In this document: in pieces, positions 26,701 through 40,800 of the stretch
Layout: each line of letters begins with the position of its first letter
Position numbering within the stretch: the stretch's first letter is position 1
NCBI GenBank assembly: GCA_964059195.1
Contig: CAXKWD010000014.1
Location: 1,488,001 to 1,552,000 of the forward strand
Reading direction: 5' to 3'
DNA length: 64,000 nt
Source of the DNA: Ectobius pallidus
Taxonomy: Eukaryota; Arthropoda; Insecta; Blattodea; Ectobiidae
Made by a program: the position numbers and the translations under genes
Notes under the pieces: generated by a model
The model's database searches: none
What the model saw: only the letters and a program-made list of their open reading frames with translations
Told to the model about the DNA's origin: nothing

Positions 26701-28072
26701 CAATGCCATCAAAAAGAACTGTTGTTTAGCAAAGTCATTTTTAAACACAATATTGCTACCTATTATAAACTTTTAAAAAATATACTGTTGCGTAGCAATG
26801 TCAATATCAGACACAAATCTTTTACCTTTCAATGCATTTTTCATGTCGAAACTTTTTCCTAGCAATGTAATTTTTAAAGACAATTTGGCTGCCTAACAAT
26901 GTAATTTTTCTATCAGGAAAGGTTTGCCTAGCAATCCCAGTCTAAACCGGAAACTGTTGCCTAGCAATTAAGTTTTAAAACAGCTGACTCTTGCTTAGCA
27001 ATGACATTTTGAACATGAAACTGTAGCTTAGCAATGCCATCTCCAAATACGAAACTGTTGCCAGCAATGTCTTCTATAAGGAAAAGTTTTTGATCCTTCA
27101 ATGATCAATACATACAATGAAAATATCGGTGATATGCTAATGTCAAAACATGGGTTGTAAATTTTCCTTTAATAGAAAGAATACTGTTGCCTAGCATTGA
27201 GTTTTAAAACACGAAAGTGTTGCCTAGCAATGCCATTTTAAACCGGAAACTGTTGCCTAGCAATGCCATCAAAAAGAACTGTTGCTTAGCAATGTAATTT
27301 TAAACACAATATTGCTACCTATTATAAACTTTTAAATAATATACTGTTGCGTAGCAATGTCAATTTCTGACACGAAAACTTTACCTTTCAATGCATTTTC
27401 CCAAGTAGAAACTTCTTCCTAGCAATGTAATTTTTAAAGACAATTTGGCTGCCTATCAACGTAATTTTTCTATCACGAATGTTTTTCCTAGCCATGCCAG
27501 TCTAAACCGGAAACTGTAGCCTAGCAATGAAGTTTTAAAACACCTGACTGTTGCTTAGCAATGACATTTTGAACAACAAACTGTAGCTTAGCAATGCCAT
27601 CTCCAAATACGAAACTGTTGCCTAGCAATGTCATCTATAAGGAATAGTTTTTAATCCTTCAATGATCAATACATACAATGAAAATATCGGTGATATGCTA
27701 ATGTCAAAACATGGGTTGTAAATTTTACTTTAATAGAAAGAATACTGTTGCCTAGCAATTAGTTTTAAAACACGAAAGTGTTGCCTAGCAATGCCATTTT
27801 AAACCGGAAACTGTTGCCTAGCAATGTCCTCAAAAAGAACTGTTGCTTAGCAATGGCATTTTTAAACACAATATTGCTACCTATTAAAAGCTTTTAAAAA
27901 AAGATACTGTTGCGTAGCAATGTCAATTTCTGACACGAAACCTTTACCTTTCAATGCATTTTTCAAATTCGAAACTTCTTCCTAGCAATGTAATTTTTAA
28001 AGACAATTTGGCTACTTAAGAATGTAATTTTTCTATCACGAATGTTTTGCCTAGCCATGCCAGTCTAAACCG
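20776..28072 (+). repeat. Monomers 38-50, containing a 2,805-bp tandem duplication
   Basis: Landmarks at 20927, 21490, 22051, 22610, 23171, 23734, 24295, 24856, 25415, 25976, 26539, 27100, 27661; types E/C A B D E A B C D E A B C. The first eight match monomers 3-10 at offset 19,672-19,673, and both copies share CCTAGATATG and ATACCGTTGCG. Monomers 41-45 are then repeated as 46-50 at exactly 2,805 bp. Confidence 0.87.
22211..27820 (+). repeat. Tandem duplication of five monomers, 2 x 2,805 bp
   Basis: The two copies are about 22211-25015 and 25016-27820. Shared private markers are ATTGCTTG (about 22661 and 25466), TTATTAATAG (about 23173 and 25978), TTTTCCTTTAATAG (about 24357 and 27162) and ACGAAAACTTTACC (about 24567 and 27372). 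The junction lies inside monomer 45, whose head is type C (CAATTAG at about 24951) and whose tail is type B (GCCATC, then TAATTTTAAAC at about 25051). The exchange therefore happened in the shared stretch ending GTTGCCTAGCAATG near 25008-25021. One difference noticed is CAGGGG near 23790 against CATGGG near 26587. Confidence 0.85.
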
Positions 28073-28090
28073 GAAACTGTTGCCTAGCAA
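28066..28090 (+). other. Monomer-loss junction, C tail to B head
   Basis: A type C monomer normally leads into type A (AATGAAGTTTTATAAC). Here, after GTTGCCTAGCAA, the text becomes TTAAGTTTTAAAACAGC, the head of a B monomer. The relative at 5183-6307 has an A monomer at this point. Offsets fall from 22,478 before the join to 21,916 after it, a change of 562, so exactly one monomer has been lost here or gained in the other copy. Confidence 0.78.
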
Positions 28091-31000
28091 TTAAGTTTTA
28101 AAACAGCTGACTCTTGCTTAGCAATGACATTTTGAACATGAAACTGTAGCTTAGCAATGCCATCTCCAAATACGAAACTGTTGCCAGCAATGTCTTCTAT
28201 AAGGAAACGTTTTTGATCCTTCAATGATCAATACATACAATGAAAATATCGGTGATATGCTAATGTCAAAACATGGGTTGTAAATTTTACTTTAATAGAA
28301 AGAATACTGTTGCCTAGCATTGAGTTTTAAAACACGAAAGTGTTGCCAAGCAATGCCATTTTAAACCGGAAACTGTTGCCTAGCAATGCCATCAAAAAGA
28401 ACTGTTGCTTAGCAATGTAATTTTAAACACAATATTTCTACCTATTATAAACTTTTAAATAATATACTGTTGCGTAGCAATGTCAATTTCAGACACGAAA
28501 CTTTACCTTTCAATGAATTTTTGAAAGTCGAAACTTTTTCCTAGCAATGTAATTTTTAAATACAATTTGACTGCCTAACAATGTAATTTTTCTATCACGA
28601 AAGTTTTCCCTAGCCATGCCAGTCTAAAAGGAAACTGTTGCCTAGCAATGAAGTTTTAAAACACCTGACTGTTGCTTAGCAATGACATTTCGAATTAGAA
28701 ACTGTAGCTTAGCAATGCCATCTCCAAATACGAAACTGTTGCCTAGCAATGTCATCTATAAGGAATAGCCTTTAATCCCTCAATGATCAATACATACAAT
28801 GAAAATATCGGTGATATGATAATGGCATAACAGGGGTTGTAAATTTTTCTTTAATAGAAAAGAATACTGTTGCCTAGCAATGAGTTTTAAAACACGAAAG
28901 TGTTGCCTAGCAATGCCATTTTAAACCGCAAACTGTTGCCTAGCAATGCCATCAAAAAGAACTGTTGATTAGCAAAGTCATTTTTAAACACAATATTGCT
29001 ACCTATTAAAAACTTTTAAAAAATATACTGTTGCGTAGCAATGTCAATATCAGACACAAATCTTTTACCTTTCAATGCATTTTTCATGTCGAGACTTTTT
29101 CCTAGCAATGTAATTTTTAAAGACAATTTGGCTGCTTAACAATGTAATTTTTCTATGACGAAAGTTTTGCCTAGCCATGCCAGTCTAAACCGGAAACTGC
29201 TGCCTAGCAATTAAGTTTTAAAACAACTGACTCTTGCTTAGCAATGACATTTTGAACAAGAAACTGTAGCTTAGCAATGCCATCTCCAAATACGAAACTG
29301 TTGCCTAGCAAAGTCATCTATAACGAATAGTTTTTAATCCTTCAATGATCAATAGATACAATGAAAATATCGGTGATATGCTAATGTCAAAACATGGGTT
29401 GTAAATTTTACTTTAATAGAAAGAATACTGTTGCCTAGCAATGAGTTTTAAAACACGAAAGTGTTGCCTAGCAATGCCATTTTAAACCAGAAACTGTTGC
29501 CTAGCAATGTCATCAAAAAGAACTGTTGCTTAGCAATGTCATTTTTGAACACAATATTGCTACCTATTAAAAGCTTTTAAAAAAAGATACTGTTGCGTAG
29601 CAATGTCAATTTCTGACACGAAACCTTTACCTTTCAATGCATTTTCCCAAGTAGAAACTTCTTCCTAGCAATGTAATTTTTAAAGACAATTTGACTGCCT
29701 ATCAATGTAATTTTTCTATCACGAAAGTTTTCCCTAGCCATGCCAGTCTAAAAAGAAACTGTAGCCTAGCAATGAAGTTTTAAAACACCTGACTGTTGCT
29801 TAGCAATGACATTTTGAACAAGAAACTGTAGCTTAGCAATGCCATCTCCAAATACGAAACTGTTGCCTAGCAATGGCATCTATAAGGAATGGTTTTTAAT
29901 CCTTCAATGATCAATACATACAATGAAAATATCGGTGATATGCTAATGTCAAAACATGGGTTGTAAATTTTACTTTAATAGAAAGAATACTGTTGCCTAG
30001 CAATTAGTTTTAAAACACGAAAGTGTTGCCTAGCAATGCCATTTTAAACCGGAAACTGTTGCCTAGCAATGTCCTCAAAAAGAACTGTTGCTTAGCAATG
30101 GCATTTTTAAACACAATATTGCTACCTATTAAAAGCTTTTAAAAAAAGATACTGTTGCGTAGCAATGTCAATTTCTGACACGAAACCTTTACCTTTCAAT
30201 GCATTTTTCAAATTCGAAACTTCTTCCTAGCAATGTAATTTTTAAAGACAATTTGGCTACCTAAGAATGTAATTTTTCTATCACGAATGTTTTGCCTAGC
30301 CATGCCAGTCTAAACCGGAAACTGTTGCCTAGCAATGAAGTTTTATAACACCTGACTGTTGCTTAGCAATGACATTTTGAATAAGAAACTGTAGCTTAGC
30401 AATGGCATCTCCAAATACGAAACTGTTGCCTAGCAATGTCTTCTATAAGGAATAGCCTTTAATCCCTCAATGATCAATACATACAATGAAAATATCGGTG
30501 ATATGCTAATGGCATAACAGGGGTTGTAAGTTTTTCCTTAATAGAAAAGAATACTGTTGCCTAGCAATGAGTTTTAAAACACGAAAGTGTTGCCTAGCAA
30601 TGCCATTTTAAACCGGAAACTGTTGCCTAGCAATGCCATCAAAAAGAACTGTTGTTTATCAAAGTCATTTTTAAACACAATATTGCTACCTATTATAAAC
30701 TTTTAAAAAATATACTGTTGCGTAGCAATGTCAATATCAGACACAAATCTTTTACCTTTCAATGCATTTTTCATGTCGAAACTTTTTCCTAGCAATGTAA
30801 TTTTTAAAGACAATTTGGCTGCCTAACAATGTAATTTTTCTATCAGGAAAGGTTTGCCTAGCAATCCCAGTCTAAACCGGAAACTTTTGCCTAGCAATTA
30901 AGTTTTAAAACAGCTGACTCTTGCTTAGCAATGACATTTTGAACATGAAACTGTAGCTTAGCAATGCCATCTCCAAATACGAAACTTTTGCCTAGCAATG

Positions 31001-33126
31001 TCTTCCATAAGGAAAAGTTTTTGATCCTTCAATGATCAATACATACAATGAAAATATCGGTGATATGCTAATGTCAAAACATGGGTTGTAAATTTTACTT
31101 TAATAGAAAGAATACTGTTGCCTAGCATTGAGTTTTAAAACACGAAAGTGTTGCCTAGCAATGCCATTTTAAACCGGAAACTGTTGCCTAGCAATGCCAT
31201 CAAAAAGAACTGTTGCTTAGCAATGTAATTTTAAACACAATATTGCTACCTATTATAAACTTTTAAATAATATACTGTTGCGTAGCAATGTCAATTTCAG
31301 ACACGAAACTTTACCTTTCAATGCATTTTTGAAAGTCGAAACTTTTTCCTAGCAATGTAATTTTTAAATACAATTTGACTGCCTAACAATGTAATTTTTC
31401 TATCACGAAAGTTTTCCCTAGCCATGCCAGTCTAAAAGGAAATTGTAGCCTAGCAATGAAGTTTTAAAACACCTGACTGTTGCTTAGCAATGACATTTTG
31501 AACAAGAAACTGTAGCTTAGCAATGACATCTCCAAATACGAAACTGTTGCCTAGCAATGTCATCTATAAGGAATAGTTTTTTATCCTTCAATGATCAATA
31601 GATACAATGAAAATATCGGTGATATGGTAATGTCAAACCATGGGTTGTAAATTTTACTTTAATAGAAAGAATACTGTTGCCTAGCAATGAGTTTTAAAAC
31701 ACGAAAGTGTTGCCGAGCAATGCCATTTTAAACCGCAAACTGTTGCCTAGCAATGTCCTCAAAAAGAACTGTTGTTTAGCAATGGCATTTTTAAACACAA
31801 TATTGCTACCTATTAAAAGCTTTTAAAAAAAGATAATGTTGCGTAGCAATGACAATTTCTGACACGAAACCTTTACCTTTCAATGCATTTTTCAAATTCG
31901 AAACTTCTTCCTAGCAATGTAATTTTTAAAGACAATTTGGCTACCTAAGAGTGTAATTTTTCTATCACGAATGTTTTGCCTAGCCATGCCAGTCTAAACC
32001 GGAAACTGTTGCCTAGCAATGAAGTTTTATAACACCTGACTGTTGCTTAGCAATGACATTTTGAATAAGAAACTGTAGCTTAGCAATGGCATCTCAAAAT
32101 ACGAAACTGTTGCCTAGCAATGTCTTCTATAAGGAATAGCCTTTACTCCCTCAATGATCAATACATACAATGAAAATATCGGTGATATGCTAATGGCATA
32201 ACAGGGGTTGTAAGTTTTTCCTTAATAGAAAAGAATACTGTTGCCTAGCAATGAGTTTTAAAACACGAAAGTGTTGCCTAGCAATGCCATTTTAAACCGG
32301 AAACTGTTGCCTAGCAATGCCATCAAAAAGAACTGTTGTTTAGCAAAGTCATTTTTAAACACAATATTGCTACCTATTATAAACTTTTAAAAAATATACT
32401 GTTGCGTAGCAATGTCAATATCAGACACAAATCTTTTACCTTTCAATGCATTTTTCATGTCGAAACTTTTTCCTAGCAATGTAATTTTTAAAGACAATTT
32501 GGCTGCCTAACAATGTAATTTTTCTATCAGGAAAGGTTTGCCTAGCAATCCCAGTCTAAACCGGAAACTTTTGCCTAGCAATTAAGTTTTAAAACAGCTG
32601 ACTCTTGCTTAGCAATGACATTTTGAACATGAAACTGTAGCTTAGCAATGCCATCTCCAAATACGAAACTTTTGCCTAGCAATGTCTTCTATAAGGAAAC
32701 GTTTTTGATCCTTCAATGATCAATAGATACAATGAAAATATCGGTGATATGGTAATGTCAAACCATGGGTTGTAAATTTTACTTTAATAGAAAGAATACT
32801 GTTGCCTAGCAATTAGTTTTAAAACACGAAAGTGTTGCCTAGCAATGCCATTTTAAACCGGAAACTGTTGCCTAGCAATGTCCTCAAAAAGAACTGTTGC
32901 TTAGAAATGTCATTTTTAAACACAATATTGCTACCTATTAAAAGCATTTAAAAAAAGATTCTGTTGCGTAGCAATGTCAATTTCTGACACGAAACCTTTA
33001 CCTTTCAATGCATTTTTCAAATTCGAAACTTCTTCCTAGCAATGTAATTTTTAAAGACAATTTGGCTACCTAACAATGTAATTTTTCTATCACGAATGTT
33101 TTGCCTAGCCATGCCAGTCTAAACCG
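28073..33126 (+). repeat. Monomers 51-59, order B A' E C A B F A B/F
   Basis: Landmarks at 28223, 28782, 29344, 29906, 30469, 31031, 31590, 32153, 32715. Monomers 51-53 match 12-14 (offset 21,916), sharing GCCAAGCAATG, ATATTTCTACC, ATTTCGAATTAG and GTCGAGAC. Monomers 53-56 recur as 108-111 at offset 30,552, sharing GCAATGGCATCTATAAGG and TGGTTTTT. Monomers 55-59 match 87-91 at offset 17,644, sharing TTTATCAAAGTC, ATCTCAAAATACG and AAGAGTGTAA. Monomer 59 has a B head (GTTTTTGATCC) joined to an F body (AATAGATAC, GGTAATGTCAAACC), with the switch near 32715-32730. Confidence 0.83.
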
Positions 33127-36100
33127 GAAACTGTTGCCTAGCAATGAAGTTTTATAACACCTGACTGTTGCATAGCAATGACATTTTGAATAAGAAACTG
33201 TAGCTTAGCAATGCCATCTCCAAATACGAAACTGTTGCCTAGCAATGTCATCTATAAGGAATAGATTTTAATCCCTCAATGATCAATACATACAATGAAA
33301 ATATCGGTGATATGCTAATGGCAAAACATTGGTTGTAAATTTTGCTTTAATAGAAAGAATACTGTTGCCTAGCAATGAGTTTTAAAACACGAAAGTGTTG
33401 CCTAGCAATGCCATTTTAAACCGCAAACTGTTGCCTAGCAATGTCATCAAAAAGAACTGTTGCTTAGTAATGTCATTTTTAAACACAATATTGCTACCTA
33501 TTATAAACTTTTAAAAATATACTGTTGTGTAGCAATGTTAATTTCAGACACCAAACTTTTACTTTTCAATGCATTTTTAAAAGTCGAAACGTTTTCCTAG
33601 CAATGTAATTTTTAAAGACAATTTGGCTGCTTAACAATGTAATTTTTCTATGACGAAAGTTTTGCCTAGCCATGCCAGTCTAAACCGGAAACTGTTGCCT
33701 AGCAATTAAGTTTTAAAACAACTGACTGTTGCTTAGCAATGACATTTTGAACAAGAAACTGTAGCTTAGCAATGCCATCTCCAAATACGAAACTGTTGCC
33801 TAGCAATGTCATCTATAACGAATAGTTTTTAATCCTTCAATGATCAATAGATACAATGAAAATATCGGTGATATGCTAATGTCAAAACATGGGTTGTAAA
33901 TTTTACTTTAATAGAAAGAATACTGTTGCCTAGCAATGAGTTTTAAAACACGAAAGTGTTGCCTAGCAATGCCATTTTGAACCAGAAACTGTTGCCTGGC
34001 AATGTCATCAAAAAGAACTGTTGCTTAGCAATGTCATTTTTGAACACAATATTGCTACCTATTAAAAGCTTTTAAAAAAAGATACTGTTGCGTAGCAATG
34101 TCAATTTCTTACACGAAACCTTTACCTTTCAATGCATTTTCCAAAGTAGAAACTTCTTCCTAGCAATGTAATTTTTAAAGACAATTTGGCTGCCTATCAA
34201 CGTAATTTTTCTATCACGAATGTTTTTCCTAGCCATGCCAGTCTAAACCGGAAACTGTTGCCTAGCAATGAAGTTTTATAACACCTGACTGTTGCTTAGC
34301 AATGACATTTTGAATAAGAAACTGTAGCTTAGCAATGGCATCTCCAAATACGAAACTGTTGCCTAGCAATGTCTTCTATAAGGAATAGCCTTTAATCCCT
34401 CAATGATCAATACATACAATGAAAATATCGGTGATATGCTAATGGCATAACAGGGGTTGTAAATTTTTCTTTAACAGAAAAGAATACTGTTGCCTAGCAA
34501 TGAGTTTTAAAACACGAAAGTGTTGCCTAGCAATGCCATTTTAAACCGGAAACTGTTGCCTAGCAATGCCATCAAAAAGAACTGTTGCTTAGCAAAGTCA
34601 TTTTTAAACACAATATTGCTACCTATTATAAACTTTTAAAAAATATACTGTTGCGTAGCAATGTCAATATCAGACACAAATCTTTTACCTTTCAATGCAT
34701 TTTTCATGTCGAAACTTTTTCCTAGCAAGGTAATTTTTAAAGACAATTTGGCTGCCTAACAATGTAATTTTACTATCAGGAAAGGTTTGCCTAGCAATCC
34801 CAGTCTAAACCGGAAACTGTTGCCTAGCAATTAAGTTTTAAAACAGCTGACTCTTGCTTAGCAATGACATTTTGAACATGAAACAGTAGCTTAGCAATGC
34901 CATCTCCAAATACGAAACTGTTGCCTAGCAATGTCTTCTATAAGGAAAAGTTTTTGATCCTTCAATGATCAATACATACAATGAAAATATCGGTGATATG
35001 CTAATGTCAAAACATGGGTTGTAAATTTTACTTTAATAGAAAGAATACTGTTGCCTAGCAATGAGTTTTAAAACACGAAAGTGTTGCCTAGCAATGCCAT
35101 TTTAAACCGGAAACTGTTGCCTAGCAATGCCATCAAAAAGAACTGTTGCTTAGCAATGTAATTTTAAACACAATATTGCTACCTATTATAAACTTTTAAA
35201 AAAAGATACTGTTGCGTAGCAATGTCAATTTCTGACACGAAACCTTTACCTTTCAATGCATTTTTCAAAAATTCGAAACTTCTTCCTAGCAATGTAATTT
35301 TTAAAGACAATTTGGCTACCTAACAATGTAATTTTTCTATCACGAATGTTTTGCCTAGCCATGCCAGTCTAAACCGGAAACTGTTGCCTAGCAATGAAGT
35401 TTTATAACACCTGACTGTTGCTTAGCAATGACATTTTGAATAAGAAACTGTAGCTTAGCAATGCCATCTCCAAATACGAAACTGTTGCCTAGCAATGTCA
35501 TCTATAAGGAATAGCCTTTAATCCCTCAATGATCAATACATACAATGAATATATCGGTGATATGCTAATGGCATAACAGGGGTTGTAAATTTTTCTTTAA
35601 TAGACAAGAATACTGTTGCCTAGCAATGAGTTTTAAAACACGTAAGTGTTGCCTAGCAATGCCATTTTAAACCGGAAACTGTTGCCTAGCAATGTCCTCA
35701 AAAAGAACTGTTGCTTAGCAATGGCATTTTTAAACACAATATTGCTACCTATTAAAAGCTTTTAAAAAAAGATACTGTTGCGTAGCAATGTCAATTTCTG
35801 ACACGAAACCTTTACCTTTCAATGCATTTTTCATGTCGAAACTTCTTCCTAGCAATGTAATTTTTAAAGACAATTTGGCTGCCTAACAATGTAATTTTTC
35901 TATCACGAAAGGTTCGCCTAGCAATGCCAGTCTAAACCGGAAACTGTTGCCTAGCAATTAAGTTTTAAAACAACTGACTCTTGCTTAGCAATGACATTTT
36001 GAACAACAAACTGTAGCTTAGCAATGCCATCTCCAAATACGAAACTCTTGCCTAGCAATGTCATCTATAACGAATAGTTTTTAATCCTTCAATGATCAAT

Positions 36101-37857
36101 AGATACAATGAAAATATCGGTGATATGCTAATGTCAAAACATGGGTTGTAAATTTTACTTTAATAGAAAGAATACTGTTGCCTAGCAATGAGTTTTAAAA
36201 CACGAAAGTGTTGCCTAGCAATGCCATTTTAAACCAGAAACTGTTGCCTAGCAATGTCATCAAAAAGAACTGTTGCTTAGCAATGTCATTTTTGAACACA
36301 ATATTGCTACCTATTAAAAGCTTTTAAAAAAATATACTGTTGCGTAGCAATGTCAATTTCTGACACGAAACCTTTACCTTTCAATGCATTTTCCCAAGTA
36401 GAAACTTCTTCCTAGCAATGTAATTTTTAAAGACAATTTGGCTGCCTATCAACGTAATTTTTCTATCACGAATGTTTTTCCTAGCCATGCCAGTCTAAAC
36501 CGGAAACTGTAGCCTAGCAATGAAGTTTTAAAACACCTGACTGTTGCTTAGCAATGACATTTTGAACAACAAACTGTAGCTTAGCAATGCCATCTCCAAA
36601 TACGAAACTGTTGTCTAGCAATGTCATCTATAAGGAATAGTTTTTAATCCTTCAATGATCAATACATACAACGAAAATATCGGTGATGTGCTAATGTCAA
36701 AACATGGGTTGTAAATTTTACTTTAATAGAAAGAATACTGTTGCCTAGCAATTAGTTTTAAAACACGAAATTGTTGCCTAGCAATGCCATTTTAAACCGG
36801 AAACTGTTGCCTAGCAATGTCCTCAAAAAGAACTGTTGCTTAGCAATGGCATTTTTAAACACAATATTGCTACCTATTAAAAGCTTTTAAAAAAAGATAC
36901 TGTTGCGTAGCAATGTCAATTTCTGACACGAAACCTTTACCTTTCAATGCATTTTTCAAATTCGAAACTTCTTCCTAGCAATGTAATTTTTAAAGACAAT
37001 TTGGCTACCTAAGAATGTAATTTTTCTATCACGAATGTTTTGCCTAGCCTTGCCAGTCTAAACCGGAAACTGTTGCCTAGCAATGAAGTTTTATAACACC
37101 TGACTGTTGCTTAGCAATGACATTTTGAATAAGAAACTGTAGCTTAGCAATGGCATCTCCAAATACGAAACTGTTGCCTAGCAATGTCTTCTATAAGGAA
37201 TAGCCTTTAATCCCTCAATGATCAATACATACAATGAAAATATCGGTGATATGCTAATGGCATAACAGGGGTTGTAAATTTTTCTTTAATAGAAAAGAAT
37301 ACTGTTGCCTAGCAATGAGTTTTAAAACACGAAAGTGTTGCCTAGCAATGCCATTTTAAACAGGAAACTGTTGCCTAGCAATGCCATCTCCAAATACGAA
37401 ACTGTTGCCTAGCAATGTCATCTATAAGGAATAGTTTTTAATCCTTCAATGATCAATAGATACAATGAAAATATCGGTGATATGGTAATGTCAAACCATG
37501 GGTTGTAAATTTTACTTTAATAGAAAGAATACTGTTGCCTAGCAATGAGTTTTAAAACACGAAAGTGTTGCCGAGCAATGCCATTTTAAACCGGAAACTG
37601 TGGCCTAGCAATGCCATCAAAAAGAACTGTTGCTTAGCAATGTAATTTTAAACACAATATTGCTACCTATTATAAACTTTTAAATAATATACTGTTGCGT
37701 AGCAATGTCAATTTCAGACACGAAACTATTACCTTTCAATGCATTTATGAAAGTCGAAACTTTTTCCTAGCAATGTAATTTTTAAATACAATTTGACTGC
37801 CTAACAATGTAATTTTTCTATCACGAAAGGTTTGCCTAGCAATGACAGTCTAAACCG
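33127..37857 (+). repeat. Monomers 60-68, order D E A'' B A E C A'' F(deleted)
   Basis: Landmarks at 33278, 33839, 34402, 34964, 35528, 36091, 36654, 37217, 37448. The last two are only 231 bp apart because 333 bp are missing between s10 of monomer 67 and s3 of monomer 68. Monomers 66-67 match 15-16 at offset 28,663. Monomers 68-69 match 17-18 at offset 28,330, and the difference equals the deletion. Monomer 63 has a 2-base longer A run in s14 (TTCAAAAATTCG near 35265), and monomer 64 appears to mix A (head), C (middle) and other tails. Confidence 0.82.
37376..37388 (+). other. Junction of a 333-bp internal deletion
   Basis: Here s10 of an A'' monomer runs directly into s3 of the next F monomer. 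The 13-base TAGCAATGCCATC at the join is common to both parents. In the intact relative the two copies of GCAATGCCATC lie at 8715 and 9048, 333 bp apart, which is ten subrepeats. The join thus marks an exchange between subrepeats in different registers. Confidence 0.88.
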
Positions 37858-40800
37858 GAAACTGTTGCCTAGCAATTAAGTTTTAAAACAGCTGACTCTT
37901 GCTTAGCAATGAGATTTTGAACATGAAACTGTAACTTAGCAATGCCATCTCCAAATACGAAACTGTTGCCTAGCAATGTCTTCTATAAGGAAAAGTTTTT
38001 GATCCTTCAATGATCAATACATACAATGAAAATATCGGTGATATGCTAATGTCAAAACATGGGTTGTAAATTTTACTTTAATAGAAAGAATACTGCTGCC
38101 TAGCAATGAGTTTTAAAACACGAAAGTGTTGCCTGGCAATGCCATTTTAAACCAGAAACTGTTGCCTAGCAATTTCATCAAAAAGAACTGTTGCTTAGCA
38201 ATGTCATTTTTTAACACAATATTGCTACCTATTTAAAGCTTTTAAAAAAAGATACTGTTGCGTAGCAATGTCAATTTCTGACACGAAACCTTTACTTTTC
38301 AATGCATTTTCCAAAGTCGAAACTTCTTCCTAGCAATGTAATTTTTAAAGACAATTTGGCTGCCTATCAATGTAATTTTTCAATCACAAATGTTTTGCCT
38401 AACCATGCCAGTCTAAACCGGAAACTGTTGCCTAGCAATGAAGTTTTAAAACACCTGACTGTTGCTTAGCAATGACATTTTGAATAAGAAACTGTAGCTT
38501 AGCAATGCCATCTCCAAATACGAAACTGTTGCCTAGCAATGTCATCTATAAGGAATAGTTTTTAATCCCTCAATGATCAATACATACAATGAAAATATCG
38601 GTGATATGCTAATGGCAAAACATGGGTTGTAAATTTTGCTTTAATAGAAAGAATACTGTTGCCTAGCAATGAGTTTTAAAACACGAAAGTGTTGCCTAGC
38701 AATGCCATTTTAAACCGCAAACTGTTGCCTAGCAATGTCATCAAAAAGAACTGTTGCTTAGTAATGTCATTTTTAAACACAATATTGCTACCTATTATAA
38801 ACTTTTAAAAATATACTGTTGTGTAGCAATGTTAATTTCAGACACCAAACTTTTACTTTTCAATGCATTTTTAAAAGTCGAAACGTTTTCCTAGCAATCT
38901 AATTTTTAAAGACAATTTGGCTGCTTAACAATGTAATTTTTCTATGACGAAAGTTTTGCCTAGCCATGCCAGTCTAAACCGGAAACTGTTGCCTAGCAAT
39001 TAAGTTTTAAAACACCTGACTCTTGCTTAGCAATGACATTTTGAACAAGAAACTGTAGCTTGGCAATGCCATCTCCAAATACGAAACTGTTGCCAAGCAA
39101 TGTCATCTATAACGAATAGTTTTTAATCCTTCAATGATCAATAGATACAATGAAAATATCGGTGATATGCTAATGTCAAAACATGGGTTGTAAATTTTAC
39201 TTTAATAGAAAGAATACTGTTGCCTAGCAATGAGTTTTAAAACACGAAAGTGTTGCCTAGCAATGCCATTTTAAACCAGAAACTGTTGCCTAGCAATGTC
39301 ATCAAAAAGAACTGTTGCTTAGCAATGTCATTTTTGAACACAATATTGCTACCTATTAAAAGCTTTTAAAAAAAGATACTGTTGCGTAGCAATGTCAATT
39401 TCTGACACGGAAACTTTACCTTTCAATGCATTTTCCAAAGTCGAAACTTCTTCCTAGCAATGTAATTTTTAAAGACAATTTGGCTGCCTATGAACGTAGT
39501 TTTTCTATCACGAATGTTTTTCCTAGCCATGCCAGTCTAAACCGGAAACTGTAGCCTAGCAATGAAGTTTTAAAACACTTACTGTTGCTTAGCAATGACA
39601 TTTTGAACATGAAACTGTAGCTTAGCAATGCCATCTCCAAATACGAAACTGTTGCCTAGCAATGTCATCTATAAGGAATAGTTTTTAATCCTTCAATGAT
39701 CAATACATACAATGAAATTATCGGTGATATGCTAATGTCAAAACATGGGTTGTAAATTTTACTTTAATAGAAATAATACTGTTGCCTAGCAATTAGTTTT
39801 AAAACACGAAAGTGTTGCCTAGCAATGCCATTTTAAACCGCAAACTGTTGCCTAGCAATGTCCTCAAAAAGAACTGTTGCTTAGCAATGGCATTTTTAAA
39901 CGCAATATTGCTACCTATTAAAAGCTTTTAAAAAAAGATACTGTTGCGTAGCAATGTCAATTTCTGAAACGAAAACTTTACCTTTCAATGCATTTTTCAA
40001 ATTCGAAACTTCTTCCTAGTAATGTAATTTTTAAAGACAATTTGGCTACCTAACAATGTAATTTTTCTATCACGAATGTTTTGCCTAGCCATGCCAGTCT
40101 AAACCGGAAACTGTTGCCTAGCAATGAAGTTTTATAACACCTGACTGTTGCTTAGCAATGACATTTTGAATAAGAAACTGTAGCTTAGCAATGCCATCTC
40201 CAAATACGAAACTGTTTCCTAGCAATGTCATCTATAAGGAATAGTTTTTAATCCCTCAATGATCAATACATACAATGAAAATATCGGTGATATGCTAATG
40301 GCAAAACATTGGTTGTAAATTTTGCTTTAATAGAAAGAATACTGTTGCCTAGCAATGAGTTTTAAAACACGAAAGTGTTGCCTAGCAATGCCATTTTAAA
40401 CCGCAAACTGTTGCCTAGCAATGTCATCAAAAAGAACTGTTGCTTAGTAATGTCATTTTTAAACACAATATTGCTACATATTATAAACTTTTAAAAATAT
40501 ACTGTTGTGTAGCAATGTTAATTTCAGACACCAAACTTTTACTTTTCAATGCATTTTTAAAAGTCGAAACGTTTTCCTAGCAATGTAATTTTTAAAGACA
40601 ATTTGGCTGCTTAACAATGTAATTTTTCTATGACGAAAGTTTCCCTAGCCATGCCAGTCTAAACCGGAAACTGTTGCCTAGCAATTAAGTTTTAAAACAA
40701 CTGACTCTTGCTTAGCAATGACATTTTGAACAACAAACTGTAGCTTAGCAATGCCATCTCCAAATACGAAACTGTTGCCTAGCAATGTCATCTATAACGA

